From NCBI GenBank assembly GCA_030490835.1, contig CM059971.1:45184012-45248011 (forward strand): a stretch of DNA of 64,000 nt. The letters are read 5' to 3'. Positions 21,802 through 33,410 of the stretch are shown here, piece by piece. Source of the stretch: Annona cherimola (lineage: Eukaryota; Streptophyta; Magnoliopsida; Magnoliales; Annonaceae). Below the pieces are notes generated by a model. The model was not told the DNA's origin and made no database searches. It saw only the letters and a program-made list of their open reading frames with translations. Position 1 is the stretch's first letter, and each line of letters opens with the position of its first letter. The translations under genes were made by a program, and so were the position numbers.

Positions 21802-22595
21802 GGCTAAGTCGTTCCCCAAGTCGACTCCAAGATCGACTTCAAAGAGCCAAATCTGTCCAGAGTTGAAACGGGAAGAAGAGCAGGTGAAGTCGCAGGCCAA
21901 GTCGACTCCACTTGCGACTTGGGAAGCCAAGTCGCAAACGAAGTCGACTCCAGCATCGACTTCAGTCGGGAAAATCACTCCAGAGCTGAATTTGGGATGG
22001 AAGAATGTCGAAGTCGCAAACGAAGTTGACTCCAGTTGCGACTTGGGCGAAGTCGCGGACGAAGTCGACCCCAAGTGCGACTTGAGTTTTTCTAAGATCA
22101 AAGATGCAGTTTCAAGAATCAACTTGAGTGTTTTCAATACCTAATCAAAGGTGCAAGATCAACTTAAGTCACTCAAGTTCAAGGCAAAGCTCCAAGCTTA
22201 TCTCAAGATGAAGAAAGTCATGATATGACAACCAATCCAAGTTCAAGATACCGAGAAGATTCAAATCTCATGGATTCAAGGATTGCAAAACTCGGAGCAA
22301 ATGAAAGCAAGAAGACTCAATGATCCAAAATATGAAAAATGCAAAGGAATTGAAGGAATGGAGAACCCTAAGAAAAACAAAGCAATCTCCAAAGTCTTCA
22401 AGTTCATCAAAGCCAACTGACAAGGTGAAGTCGCACCCAAAGTCGACTTCACCTGCGACTTGGGTCAAGTCGATACCCAAGTCGACCCGACCTGGAACTT
22501 GAAGTCGCTACGGAAGGCGAAGTCGCACCCGAAGTCGACTCCATCTGCGACTTGGGTGAAGTCGCACCTGAAGTCGACTCCGCCTGCGACTTGGG
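21802..22595 (+). repeat. AAGTCG palindrome array, element B 5' LTR
   Basis: Two clusters of 35-38 bp units, well preserved. A typical unit is GAAGTCGCAAACGAAGT followed by CGACTCCAGTTGCGACTT: the outer AAGTCGCA and TGCGACTT arms are exact inverted repeats and the centre carries GTCGAC. The unit nearest the TATA-like box ends TGCGACTTGGGTCGCAACGG. Confidence 0.8.
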
Positions 22596-22672
22596 TCGCA
22601 ACGGTCGGATACTTTTCGAACGTTGGCGCATTAAATGCGACCCACCTACACTCTAACGTTCAGATTCCCTCC

Positions 22673-22685
22673 AAAATTATAAAAG
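22673..22685 (+). promoter_or_regulatory. TATA-like box of copia LTR B
   Basis: AATTATAAAAGGC just after the palindrome array and the TTCGAACGTTGGCGCATTAA block. Counterparts: 57121-57132 in I, 63770-63780 in H and near 11190 in A. Confidence 0.55.
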
Positions 22686-23319
22686 GCATTCATGGTGGAC
22701 GAGGGAAGTAGCTGAGAATCATTAAGTGTGCTTAACTCCTATATTCAAGAGCTCTAAAGAGATCAAGCCATTCAAAGAGAAGAACTTTGCTTCAAATTGC
22801 AAGAGCTACATTTCTGAATCTTCAAAGTCTACATTACGAGTTCTTCTCTGCGCCAAATTACTTCTACACATCTGTAAAGTGTAGACTTCTTTTATTATTT
22901 ATTTGTTTGTATTGAACTTGATTTAGTTTGAGGAACTAAGATCAAGTGAAAGCAAAGTAATGTGTGATTGGAGTGGAACTCATCACCTACTTGTGCTGAG
23001 ATTTGTTGAGGCCCCCTAGAGCTGGAATCTAGAAGAGAGCAGTGGCTCTAATTGTATTTGAAGAATATAATAGTGGAACCCAAGTCACAAGGAGTGTGAG
23101 CTTGGAAGAGTGGAGTAGGGAGGTTGCCCGAACCACTATAAAAATCTTGTGTTCTTGATTTATATTTCTGCTCTCTACATTATATTGCTTTCCATTTCGT
23201 TTCTTCATTAAGGGGATTAGATTAATCCGGGGTAAAGTTTCTGTTTAAGTTATAAATTTTTAAATACCCAATTCACCCCTCCCCTCTTGGGTAATTGCCA
23301 TCAACTCGGGACCAACAAG

Positions 23320-23331
23320 TGGTATCAGAGC
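23320..23331 (+). other. Primer binding site of element B
   Basis: TGGTATCAGAGC, perfect complement to the 3' end of plant initiator-Met tRNA, 2 bp after the LTR. Confidence 0.92.
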
Positions 23332-23365
23332 AGGTGTTTGAGTTAAACCAAAGAGATCAAATCAC

Positions 23366-25224
23366 ATGGCATCCCAATCTACTTCCGTTCCCACTTTTGC
23401 TGAGGGCCAATCATTTACTAGGCCACCATTGTTTGATGGGAACAATTTCGGTTATTGGAAGCTTCGTATGAAGCAACTCATTATGGCTACCGATATGGAC
23501 TCTTGGATGCAATCCAAGACGGTGTAACCTTGCCAATTGATGAAAGAGCTTCCAAATGGACCGAAGAGGAAGTAAGAACCGTCAAGAGCAATGCTAAGGC
23601 TATGAACTCTTTATTTTGTGCTCTTACGGCTTCTGAATATGATAGAGTATCTTCTTGTCTAACCGCTAAAGAAATATGGGATACTCTAACATCTATTTAT
23701 GAAGGAACCTCTCAAGTCCAAGGGACTAGGAGAAATATTTTGATAGGAGAATTGGAAAGCTTTAGAATGTTAGAAACAGAAAATATTTCTGAGATGTTTG
23801 CTAGATTCTCTAAAATTACTAACGCTTTGAAAGGTCTTGGAAAGGCTATCTCTGAATCTGAACAGGTCATGAAGATCCTAAGAGCTCTACCAGATTCATG
23901 GACTCCAAAGATTACAGCAATAGAAGAAGCAAAAGACCTAAACACCTTAAAGCTAGAAGACCTTATTAGCTCATTAATGTCACATGAGCTAATCAAGAAA
24001 ATGAATGAGGATCAACACAAAGGAAAGAGAACCATTGCATTAAAGGCGGCACACAACTCAGAAGAGTCTACCTCCTCTTCTCAAAATGATAATGAAAATA
24101 TTGCACTTCTCACTCGCAAATTCAGAAAATTTGTGAGAAAAGAAAGAAACTTCAAGGACTTCAAAGAAAGAACACGAAGAGAGAAGAAGAAGGAGCCAAC
24201 GAAGTGCTACAAATGCGGCAGGATAGGACACATACAAGCTCAATGTCCTACGCCGGAAGAGTATCAAGAGAGGAAGGAAAGATATGAAGGCAGAAAATAC
24301 CAAAGGCCAAAGGGAAGAGGCATGTATGTCAATGAAGAGACTTCATCAACAAGCAGCTCTTCAACCGACGACAATGATGCAGCAAATTGTGCAAGAATAT
24401 GCTGCATGGCGCGGATCAAACAAGAAGAAGACTTGTTTTGTTTAAACACAACTGAAGTTTTGGAAGAACAAACCATCTCAACAAAATGCACGAGCAATGA
24501 AGAGGTAACTTCCAAACCTTGCTATTCTCAATCAAATTATTCTTCTTTTCAAGAATGCCTCAAATGTGCTGAGTTAGAAGAACTACAAATTACTTATGAT
24601 TCATTATATGAGGAAATCAAAAAGCTAGGAAACAAGTTATCATTAAAGAGACAACAATGTAACTTCGTTATTATTGAAAATGGAAAACTAGCTGAAAAAT
24701 CAACAAAATCGAAAGATGAAAATGAATTGCTTTTGAAAGAAGTAGAGAAATTGAAAAAGGAGAATGAATCATTAAATGAATCATTAGCAAAGTTCTCTAA
24801 TCTCGGAGAAAATGTGAAGATGTTTCTGAACATGACTACTCAAACAAATAAAAGAGGCCTTGGATATTATACATTTGAGCAAAAAGAAAGTGGCAAATCG
24901 AATGTACCAATACTTGGGAAATATCAAACCAAAACTGCACCTATATACAAGCCACAAAGAAAAAATGTTGTGTGGACTAGAAGGCCAACGTTTGAACCAA
25001 TGCATACTTGGAGGTCTACTCCAAGATTACCAATGGCTTGCAATTTCTGCAACAAAATGGGTCATAAAGCCTATAAGTGTAATTTTAAGAAATTATATGA
25101 CCATGGTGCGAAATTAGTTTGGGTTCCAAGGAACACAAGATTTGGGCTTTCTAAGTTAGAGCAACAAAAATTGAATCATATTACTAACCCAAATGGACCC
25201 ATAAAATGGGTACCAAAGAGATGA
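23366..25224 (+). pseudogene. Element B gag (one frameshift)
   Basis: Start ATG 23366 (MASQSTSVP), matching A. After about 46 codons one base is missing at about 23506 relative to A, so the starting frame stops at 23527; the downstream frame is open to TGA 25222-25224. Domains: copia gag core (SKWTEEEV ... ILRALPDSW), zinc knuckle CYKCGRIGHIQAQC at about 24205-24250, a long Glu/Lys-rich coiled coil (about 24560-24800), and a second CCHC, CNFCNKMGHKAYKC, at about 25040-25080. About 620 residues, long for a copia gag but usual for Sireviruses. Ends WVPKR. Confidence 0.9.
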
Positions 25225-25282
25225 GATTTATTCCTTTATTTTTCAGATTTGTTTCAAGGCAAAGGCAAACAATGTATGGTTC

Positions 25283-28200
25283 ATGGACAGCGGTTGTTCA
25301 AGGCATATGACCGGAGAAAGAAGTTTATTTCACAAACTTAAGCCTTGCAACGACGGAACGGTTGCCTTTGGTAATAATGAGAAAGGTAAAATTAAAGGTA
25401 AAGGAAACATTTATAGTATTTCAAATGCATGTATGGAAGATGTTTTGTTTGTTGAAGGACTCAAGCATAACCTAATGAGCATTAGTCAATTATGTGACAA
25501 AGGATACAAGGTTGTGTTTGAATCATCTATATGTAATGTATTTGATGGAGAACATATCATGTTTAGTAGAAAAAGACATGGAAATGTATATTTGGTTTCA
25601 CTTGACGAATTAGATGGTCAATGTTTAATGGCCATTGATAATGATCCATGGGTTTGGCATAAAAGGCTTGGACATATAAACATGAGAAATATAAAGACCC
25701 TATGGAAGAAGAGTTTGGTAGAAGGCTTGCCAAAGTTGAAATATGACAAAAACAAAATTTGCAAGGCATGTCAATTATCTAAACAACCTAAGATGCCCTT
25801 CTCTACCAAAAAGGAAATCTCCACCACTAGGCCACTTGAATTGCTACACATGGATCTATATGGGCCATCCGATATTTTAACCTTGGTGGAAAGAAATATG
25901 TATTTGTTATTATTGACGATTTTTCAAGATTCACATGGATAATTCTCTTAGCTAGCAAAGATGAAGCCTTCCCTATGTTTTCAACTTTTGTAAATTTGGT
26001 GCAAAATGAAAAACAAAGTACTATTATAACTATAAGAAGTGATCATGGTGGTGAATTTGAAAACAAACGATTCATAGAGTTATGTAATGAAAAAGGAATT
26101 CATCACACATTTTCTGCACCAAGAACTCCACAACAAAATGGAGTAGTTGAAAGGAAAAACAGAACTATACAAGAGATGGCTAGAACAATGCTAAATGAGA
26201 GCAAATTATCCAAGAAATTTTAGAGTGAAGCTGTGAGCACAGCTTGTCATGTTTTGAATCGAGTTACCATTAGAGCAATCTTGAAAAAGACCCCATATGA
26301 GCTATGGAAAGGAAGAAAACCAAATATTTCTTATTTTCATGCTTTTGGATGCACATGCTATGTTTTGAACAATGGAAAAATCAACTTGGGAAAATTAGAT
26401 GCTAAAAGTGATGAGGCAATATTCCTTGGGTACTCATCAAATAGCAAAGCATATAGAGTATTCAATAAACGAAACCAAGTAGTAGAAGAGTCTATACATG
26501 TTGTTTTTGATGAAACTAACTCATGCTTCAAAAGAAAAGATGATTTAAGTGATGCAGATGATATAACAAGCAATTTTGAAAAACTGCATGTGGAAAAGCT
26601 AGAAGATTCCATGGAGGAAAGGGTAAGTGAAGGTAATAACTCCTACAAACCTCCAACTGATTTGAAATTCAAACATGCACATCCAATTGAACAAGTTATA
26701 GGGAATGTGTATGAAGGTGTAAAAACTAAAAGATCAAAACAAAATGTTTGTGGACAATATGCCTTTGTATCCAAGATTGAACCATCCAATATTGATCAAG
26801 CTCTTGATGATGAAAACTGGATTATAGCTATGCAAGAAGAGCTAAATCAATTTGAAAGAAATCAAGTTTGACACCTTGTTCCTAGACCAAATGATTGTAC
26901 TGTTATTGGCACCAAGTGGGTCTTTAGGAACAAATTAGATGAAAGTGGACTGGTAGTGAGAAACAAAGCTAGACTTGTGGCAAAAGGATATTCACAAGAA
27001 GAAGGAATAGATTTTGAGGAATCCTATTCCCCAGTTGCTAGATTGGAAGCAATTCGCATCCTACTAGCTTTTGCATCTCACATGAACTTTAAATTGTTTC
27101 AAATGGATGTTAAAAGTGCATTTCTGAATGGATATATAAATGAAGAGGTGTATGTAGAACAACCACCTGGATTTGAGGAAAAAGATCAATCTAAATTTGT
27201 GTACAAGTTAACCAAAGCACTATATGGATTAAAACAAGCTCCAAGGGCTTGGTATGATAGATTAAGCAAATTTCTGATTGATCATGATTTTCAAAAAGGA
27301 AAGGTAGACACCACTTTGTTTATCAAATATAAAGAAAATGATATATTGATCATTCAAATTTATGTTGATGATATCATTTTCGGTGCTACTAATGAAACTC
27401 TTTGTCAAGAATTTTCTGAGCTTATGCAGAAAGAATTTGAGATGAGCATGATGGGAGAGCTAAATTTCTTTCTTGGACTGCAAATCAAGCAATTAAATGA
27501 AGGAATTTTCATTAACCAGTCCAAGTATATCAAAAAAATGCTAAAGAAGTTTGGCATGGAGAACAACAAAGGAGCAAACACGCCAATGAGCTCAACAATC
27601 AAAATCGACAAAGATGAAAAAGGAAAAATAGTTAATTTGAAATTGTATAGAAGCATGATAGGTTCATTGTTGTATTTAACTGCTTCTAGGCCTGATATAT
27701 TATTTAGTGTGTGTATGTGCTCTAGATTTCAATCATGTCCAAAAGAATCACACTTGGTAGCTGTGAAAAGAATTTTCAGATACCTAGTTGACACTACCAA
27801 TATAGGACTTTGGTATCTAAAGGGCTATAATTTTGATCTAATCGGCTACTCGGATGCGGATTTTGCCGGTTACAAAGTAGATAGAAAAAGCACTAGTGGA
27901 ACATGTCAATTTCTTGGGAACATGTTGGTTTCATGGTTTTCAAGAAAACAAACTAGTGTTGCTCTATCTACGGCGGAAGCCGAATACATTGCCGCCGGGA
28001 GCTGTTGTGCCCAATTACTTTGGATGAAACAGCAACTTAGGGACTATGGCATGGATTTTAAAGATATACCCATTAAATGTGATAATACTAGTGCCATATG
28101 TTTAACTAAAAATTCAGTCTTGCATTCTAGGACCAAACATATAGACCTTAGACATCATTTTATTAGAGAACATGTGGAAAATCATGATATATGTCTAGTA

Positions 28201-28305
28201 TATGTAAGAATTGAGGATCAAATTGTAGATATATTCACAAAGCCCCTAGCAAAAGAAGCATTTTATAAGATTAGAAATGACATGGGAATGATTAATTTAA
28301 CCTAG
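25283..28305 (+). pseudogene. Element B pol (PR-INT-RT-RH, broken)
   Basis: Protease MDSGCSRHMTG at the 5' end (the frame is open further upstream, overlapping gag in +1). Integrase: WHKRLGHINM and CKACQLS zinc residues, Asp in LHMDLYG, Asp in IRSDHGGEF, Glu in VVERKN. A one-base loss near 25882 shifts frame 2 to frame 1. TGG has become TAG at 26221-26223 and TGA at 26869-26871. From 26872 to 28305 the frame is open through RT (YVDD at 27361-27372) and RNase H (SDAD near 27848, [11 protein letters not shown] near 27965). All catalytic residues that can be seen are intact. Confidence 0.92.
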
Positions 28306-28309
28306 CACA

Positions 28310-28554
28310 AACTAAGGGGGAGCACCTGTTTTTGGGGGAGCACACCCACCTATCTCTTTCTTTACCCTCTAACTTTTTGATATATTGACAAGAAGGGGGA
28401 GAAGAGTAGGATTTGAGGGGGAGAAGAGTAGGATATGTTCTGCATGAGCATAAGAATGATAAAATTTCACAATACAAAATGAGCATGTTATTTTTTAAGC
28501 AATTGAAAGGTATACACTCAAATCAGTTTTGTCAATCATCAAAAAGGGGGAGAT
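28310..28554 (+). other. Element B polypurine tracts
   Basis: GGGGGAG cores near 28316, 28335, 28395, 28417 and 28546. Two are a 22-bp-period tandem duplication (28395-28412 and 28417-28434, GGGGGAGAAGAGTAGGAT). The last, AAAAAGGGGGAGAT at 28541-28554, abuts the 3' LTR. Confidence 0.8.
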
Positions 28555-29362
28555 TGTTGGAAATATGTGAAAAACAAGCTAAATCTATGTTTTGATGATT
28601 AACAAATCAATTTGAGTAAGTCTTGGCTACTAACACGTTTGTGGAAATGTTTAAGGAATATACATTTGAAGAAAATGAAGTATGCAAGGCTAAGTCGTTC
28701 CCCAAGTCGACTCCAAGATCGACTTCAAAGAGCCAAATCCGTCCAGAGTTGAAACGGGAAGAAGAGCAGGTGAAGTCGCAGGCCAAGTCGACTCCACTTG
28801 CGACTTGGGAAGCCAAGTCACAAACGAAGTCGACTCCAACATCGACTTCAGTCGGGAAAATCACTCCAGAGCTGAATTTAGGATGGAAGAATGCCGAAGT
28901 CGCAAACGAAGTCGACTCCAGTTGCGACTTGGGCGAAGTCGCGGACGAAGTCGACCCCAAGTGCGACTTGAGTTTTTCTAAGATCAAAGATGCAGTTTCA
29001 AGAATCAACTTGAGTGTTTTCAATACCTAATCAAAGGTGCAAGATCAACTTAAGTCACTCAAGTTCAAGGCAAAGCTCCAAGCTTATCTCAAGATGAAGA
29101 AAATCATGATATGACAACCAATCCAAGTTCAAGATACCAAGTGAGCTTGGAAGAGTGGAGTAGGGAGGTTGCCCGAACCACTATAAAAATCTTGTGTGCT
29201 TGATTTATATTTCTGCTCTCTACATTATATTGCTTTCCATTTCGTTTCTTCATTAAGGGGATTAGATTAATCCGGGGTAAAGTTTCTGTTTAAGTTATAA
29301 ATTTTTAAATACCCAATTCACCCCTCCCCTCTTGGGTAATTGCCATCAACTCGGGACCAACA
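28555..29362 (+). repeat. Element B 3' LTR with an 841-bp internal deletion
   Basis: Starts TGTTGGAAATATG and ends GGGACCAACA but is 808 bp against 1649 bp in the 5' copy. The junction is at about 29138-29141 (GATACC joined to GTGAGCTTGG); the missing part corresponds to about 22253-23095, including the second palindrome cluster, the TATA-like box and the likely start site. The retained array is at 28690-28975. Confidence 0.9.
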
Positions 29363-30666
29363 GACTCCACATGCAACTTGGGTGAAGTCGCAGACCAAGT
29401 CGACTCCAGCATCGACTTCAACTGATCAGCACACGTTTTGAAGAGCAAAGTCACAAACTAAGTCGACCTGATGCTAGACTTGAGTGAAGTTGAAGGCCAA
29501 GTCGACTCAAACATTCGACTTGGAATGAATGAAGATCAAAACAAGTCTAAAGCAAGTAAAGATGCATGGATTCATCAATTCAAATCAAGAACTATCAATT
29601 GGACATTTTCAAACACTCCATGATCCAAGTATTCAAGATTCCGAGACATGAAGTTAAAGGATTTTATGCAAAGTGAATATACTGAACTTCAAATGATGCA
29701 AATCAATGGAAGAACAATCAATATGAAGAAAATCAAGCGACCAAAGTCATTTCCAAGGATTTCAAGTTCATCAAGCAAGCACAGAAAGTGAAGTTGCACC
29801 CGAAGTCGACTTCACCTGCGACTTGGGTCAAGTTTAGGACCAAGTCGACCTAGAATGGAACTTGAAGTATTTGCGGAAAGCTAAAGTTGACTCCACCTGC
29901 GACTTGGGCGAAGTTACACACGAAACTCCACCTACGACTTGGGTCGCAACGGTCGGAAATATTTCGAATGTTGCCACATTAAATGCGCGCCACCTACTTC
30001 CAAACGTTCGAATTCCCTCGCCATTTATATAAAGCATTCAAGATGAACGTGGAGAATAGTTGAAACTTCATTGATTGAGCATAACTCCCATTCTAAAGAG
30101 CTTTAAAGTGATTAAGCCAACATCTAGAATAAGAATCTTGCTTTCAAACTACCAAAAGCTGCTTGCTGAATCATTAAGCTTACTTTACAAGTTTTTCTCT
30201 GCGCCAAATCTGCCTCTACACACCAGTAACGTGTAGAAACTTTCTTTTATACTTTCTTATTGTATTGATCTTGATTTAGTTTCGGCAACTAAGATCAAGT
30301 GTAAGCAAAGTAGTGTGCGACTGGAGTGGAACTCGTCACCTACTTGTGCTGTGTGTTGTTTATGACCCCTAGAGCTACAATCTAGAAGAGAGAAGAGGCT
30401 CTAGTTGTATTCGTTAAATACATAGTGAAAACCAAGTCACAAGAGGTGTGAGCTTGGAAGAGTGGAGTAGGGAGGGTTTCCCAAACCACTATAAAACCTT
30501 GCTTGTTGTTTTTACTTCTGCTCTCAGTATCATATTGCTTTTCATTTGTTTCTTTATAAATGGGACTAAATTAATCCGGGGTAAAACTTTTGTTTAAGTT
30601 GAAAATTTTTAAATACCCAATTCACCCCTCCCCTCTTGGGTAATTGTCATTAACTCGGGACCAACA
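29363..30666 (+). repeat. Element A 3' LTR, right part
   Basis: Continues the A LTR after B (GACTCCACATGC onward), parallel to 10545-11829 of the 5' LTR. Contains further palindrome units (29363-29522 and 29788-29945), a TATA-like TTTATATAAAGC at about 30022 and the terminal GGGACCAACA. Followed by A's target duplication AACAC. Confidence 0.88.
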
Positions 30667-30671
30667 AACAC

Positions 30672-31785
30672 ATCTTTGGAAAGTATCTTTATACCCAGTC
30701 GTGGGTATGTCATGAAAACATGAGCCTTATACCATCACGGGTACATTGTGAATAATGCAATGCATTATCATAATCATGAACATCATAGGATGGAAGCTAG
30801 CTAGGCTACCATCCATCTCCATCTTCTCCCATCTCAGGGAGGGCGCCGCCGGCCTTGGACCTATCTTAGCGACTTAGTCACACCAAAGGAGGACAATCAG
30901 TCTGCTTATACCTTTGAGGTGGACCTAATGCCTTGTGCACATGAACTTATCATAAGCATGATCTTTAACATCCTAGCATGATTTTTCATACATAAACTCA
31001 ATCGTCATTTTTCATCAACATTTGCTAAAGCATTGTGCAAATCATTTATCACAAGTTAAAATAGCATTTCAACACCTATTGAGATAAAGGAATGGCCATC
31101 CTTAGACAACTTAAAAATAATTTCAACAATCATTTGCTAAATAATTCAAAGCATTTAGAATATCATTAGCAAAAATTTATCATAATTTGGGAAAGCAAAG
31201 ATCCTTCTGAAAATTGCTTGCTTAACTACATCATGTTAGCTTGCCGAGTCAATTTTCTCTTTGCCTTTGCTTATATACATTAGAATGACATTGCATTCGT
31301 ATAATTCTCATTTTCTTGCATACAACTTAGTTTTCCAACCCATGTATCATTAACATACATAACCCACTTGAATTTCAAGTCGGGTATCATACATAGCACG
31401 TACTTGTGCGTCATACTATTCATTCATTCCATACCATGTTCTATACCCGTATGTAGGGTAAATTTTCATACACATAATAATCATTCACTAATTCATCATA
31501 TGGAGGTTCATACCTCCCATTCATCATTTTTTCATATTTCATACGTTAGTGCTTATTTTAGGCACATATCTGACGCCTTAGGCCTCATACATTGATCCCA
31601 AATTTTGAAATTATAATTATTTTTTAAAATAGTAACTTAATCATTCACATATTCATACATTTTTTCATTTTAACAAATGATTTAATTCATTTATCATTTA
31701 TTCATACACACCCTTCTATGTGCACCCATCTTACAACACATATATTATGTGTTTCTTAAAAATTTTAAAAATAGAAACATGCATC
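30672..31785 (-). repeat. Element E: 5' LTR, middle part
   Basis: Resumes E after element A. Has the GC-rich block at 30788-30930 with stem CTCCC (30826-30830) / GGGAG (30837-30841), a decayed mini-exon at 31226-31269 whose donor GT has become TT, and the CTTAGGCCTCAT region shared with 580-797. Interrupted by G at 31786; the preceding GCATC is G's likely target duplication. No gene: the short plus-strand frames are chance. Confidence 0.75.
31226..31269 (-). other. Decayed leader mini-exon in the E LTR
   Basis: Minus strand ATATAAG, then CAAAGGCAAAGAG..., ending before TTAAGCAAGC. The GT of the donor has become TT, so it should no longer be used. Confidence 0.35.
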
Positions 31786-32315
31786 TGTGGCGCCCCAGCC
31801 CGGGCGTCACAACCTTACCTCGGGATCTATCGACTGGTAAACGTGAGTAGGATTGTTGCCCTGTCACACGGCGGGCTTGTTGGATATTTATCCACTTAAT
31901 CCTAACTCCTTAGGATTTTATATCATTTATACATTCAATTTCCATCAAATGTTATTTTAGATCATTATATCATTTGATAGTTACACATGTCATCTCATAA
32001 TTTTCATACTTAATCGTATCATGATATTTCATGCCTTAGCATTTACCTATATAAATTTTTCACCTTCTATAGTCACAAAACCATAACATAATTCATATAC
32101 AACATTTTATATCATATAAAATTATAGAAATTCATATCGTGCTCATCAACCATTGATACTTGTTCATAAAACACAAGTCATAAAATAGATCACATATGTT
32201 CATCATAATAACAAGTATCAAGTCATTATACAATCATTCTCCATAAGCGTCATATATAAGAAATCATCAAAATTTTCATTCTTCCATGTCAAATTCATGC
32301 TCCTTGGTCATCTTC
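31786..32315 (-). repeat. Element G: Tekay-type LTR, left part
   Basis: Starts TGTGGCGCCCC inside E's LTR. Same family layout (CTCGGGATCTATCGACTGGTA and the GTTGCCCTGTCACACGGCGGG block). Cut at 32315 by C; TCTTC (32311-32315) repeats at 62485-62489. It continues at 62490. Confidence 0.75.
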
Positions 32316-32959
32316 TGTGGCGCCCCAACCCGAGCGTCACATTCTGAGCCTTACCTCGGGATCGTTATTGACTGGTAAACGTGATCAAGATTGTTGCCCT
32401 GTCGGATATTTATTCAATTTAATATATTTTTATAGCAGTTCATTTCCTCATAAATTACATCTCATGCATAACTAGGTCATTTCCAACCAGTCATCATATA
32501 GCAAAGCATGTTGTTCAAAAAGAAAAAAATATTTTTATATTCTCTTAAATCAGATGTCACACCATGTATTAAACAAAGTCATCAACATAAAACATCAACA
32601 TAATTACATTCATTCAACATCAATTTTTCTATATCATGGGACAGCTAATGTTTTTCCCTTGCTTTAATGATATTGTCTTTACTCCTTTGCTAAGTCTCTT
32701 CCTTCACCTATTTATGGGTTTGGAAAACAAAAATGTGAGCTGTACACTCAATAAGAAAGCTTTATACAAATTTTCAAACAAAACATTTCCAAAGGTAATC
32801 GTTTTCAACAAAAATGTTTCTCTCAATTTAGTAGAGACACTTATCAAGTGATCAACTGGCTGCGGAGCAGAAAAATTTTATTTATAATCATTATAGAAAG
32901 CAACATTATACCCCTCGGGGATATGTAATGACAATGTGATGAATGTAATTTATCCCTTA

Positions 32960-33095
32960 GGATGGAGGCTAGCTAGTCGACCATCCGTCCTTATCTTCTC
33001 CCATCCAGGGAGGCACCGCCGGCCTGTTGCCTATTTTAGCGACTCGGCTACACCAAAGGGGGACAATCGGTCCACTTATTCCTTTAAGGTGAACC
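32960..33095 (-). promoter_or_regulatory. GC-rich conserved block, C 3' LTR
   Basis: Contains the stem CTCCC-(ATCCA)-GGGAG, GCACCGCCGGCC and GACTCGGCTACACC. Counterpart at 43058-43192 in the other C LTR. Lies within predicted intron 2. Confidence 0.45.
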
Positions 33096-33364
33096 TTATG
33101 CATTGTACACATGAATTTATCCATGTCATGCTAGCATGATTTTTCACACATACTGTCATCGAACAGAAATTTTCATAAATTAAAAGCAATTATATAAATC
33201 AATTTTCAATACATAGTGAACTAAGGAATGACCATCCTTAAAGATTTAGAATTAAATTTCAAATAACATTTTCTAAATCAATAAATGTAGTTAAACCTCA
33301 TTTGCAATTATTTCAGAGTAATTTAAGAAATAAAAATTCATTTTAAAAAAATTTGCTTGCTTAC

Positions 33365-33410
33365 CTTGTCCGTGAGAGCTTTCTGGATCGATCTTTTTCT
33401 TTTCCTTTGC
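33365..33410 (-). other. Predicted leader mini-exon, C 3' LTR (46 nt)
   Basis: Minus strand acceptor TTTCATAG, exon GCAAAGGAAAAG..., donor GTAAGCAAGC. Predicted intron 1 spans 34600-33411 and intron 2 spans 33364-32708. Confidence 0.45.

Larger units (their letters stand above)
21669..23317 (+). repeat. Element B 5' LTR
   Basis: 1649 bp, TGTTGGAAATATG to GGGACCAACA. Palindrome array at 21802-22085 and 22426-22595, then a TATA-like AATTATAAAAGGC near 22673, which suggests the palindromes are upstream promoter elements in U3. Frames in the array are chance. Confidence 0.92.
21669..29362 (+). mobile_element. Element B: younger Sirevirus-like Ty1/copia retrotransposon
   Basis: 7.7 kb, inserted in the 3' LTR of A. 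Contains 5' LTR, perfect iMet PBS, gag, pol in copia order, repeated polypurine tracts and a shortened 3' LTR. The shared parts of its two LTRs differ at only a handful of sites over about 580 bp, almost all transitions, so it is much younger than A. Broken by one frameshift in gag, one in pol and two nonsense codons. It could be remobilised only by proteins from another copy. Confidence 0.93.
10142..30666 (+). mobile_element. Element A: old Sirevirus-like Ty1/copia retrotransposon
   Basis: Flanked by AACAC at 10137-10141 and 30667-30671, a perfect 5-bp target-site duplication. Order: 5' LTR, iMet-type PBS, gag, pol (PR-INT-RT-RH, the copia order), G-rich polypurine tracts, 3' LTR. Two later insertions split it: solo LTR J in integrase (14694-18692) and element B in the 3' LTR (21669-29362). 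The Sirevirus assignment rests on a long gag with two CCHC knuckles around a coiled coil, repeated polypurine tracts and palindrome-rich LTRs. No envelope-like ORF is present. Many nonsense codons make it inert. Confidence 0.9.

Noticed and set aside
21721..22144. Overlapping open frames on both strands in the copia LTRs (also 10376-10798, 10997-11209, 22268-22711, 28607-29030, 56160-56513, 62866-63361, 63450-63784)
   Set aside because: The translations are repetitive in every frame because the DNA is an array of AAGTCG palindromes. They lie in LTRs, appear on both strands and have no homology beyond the repeat.
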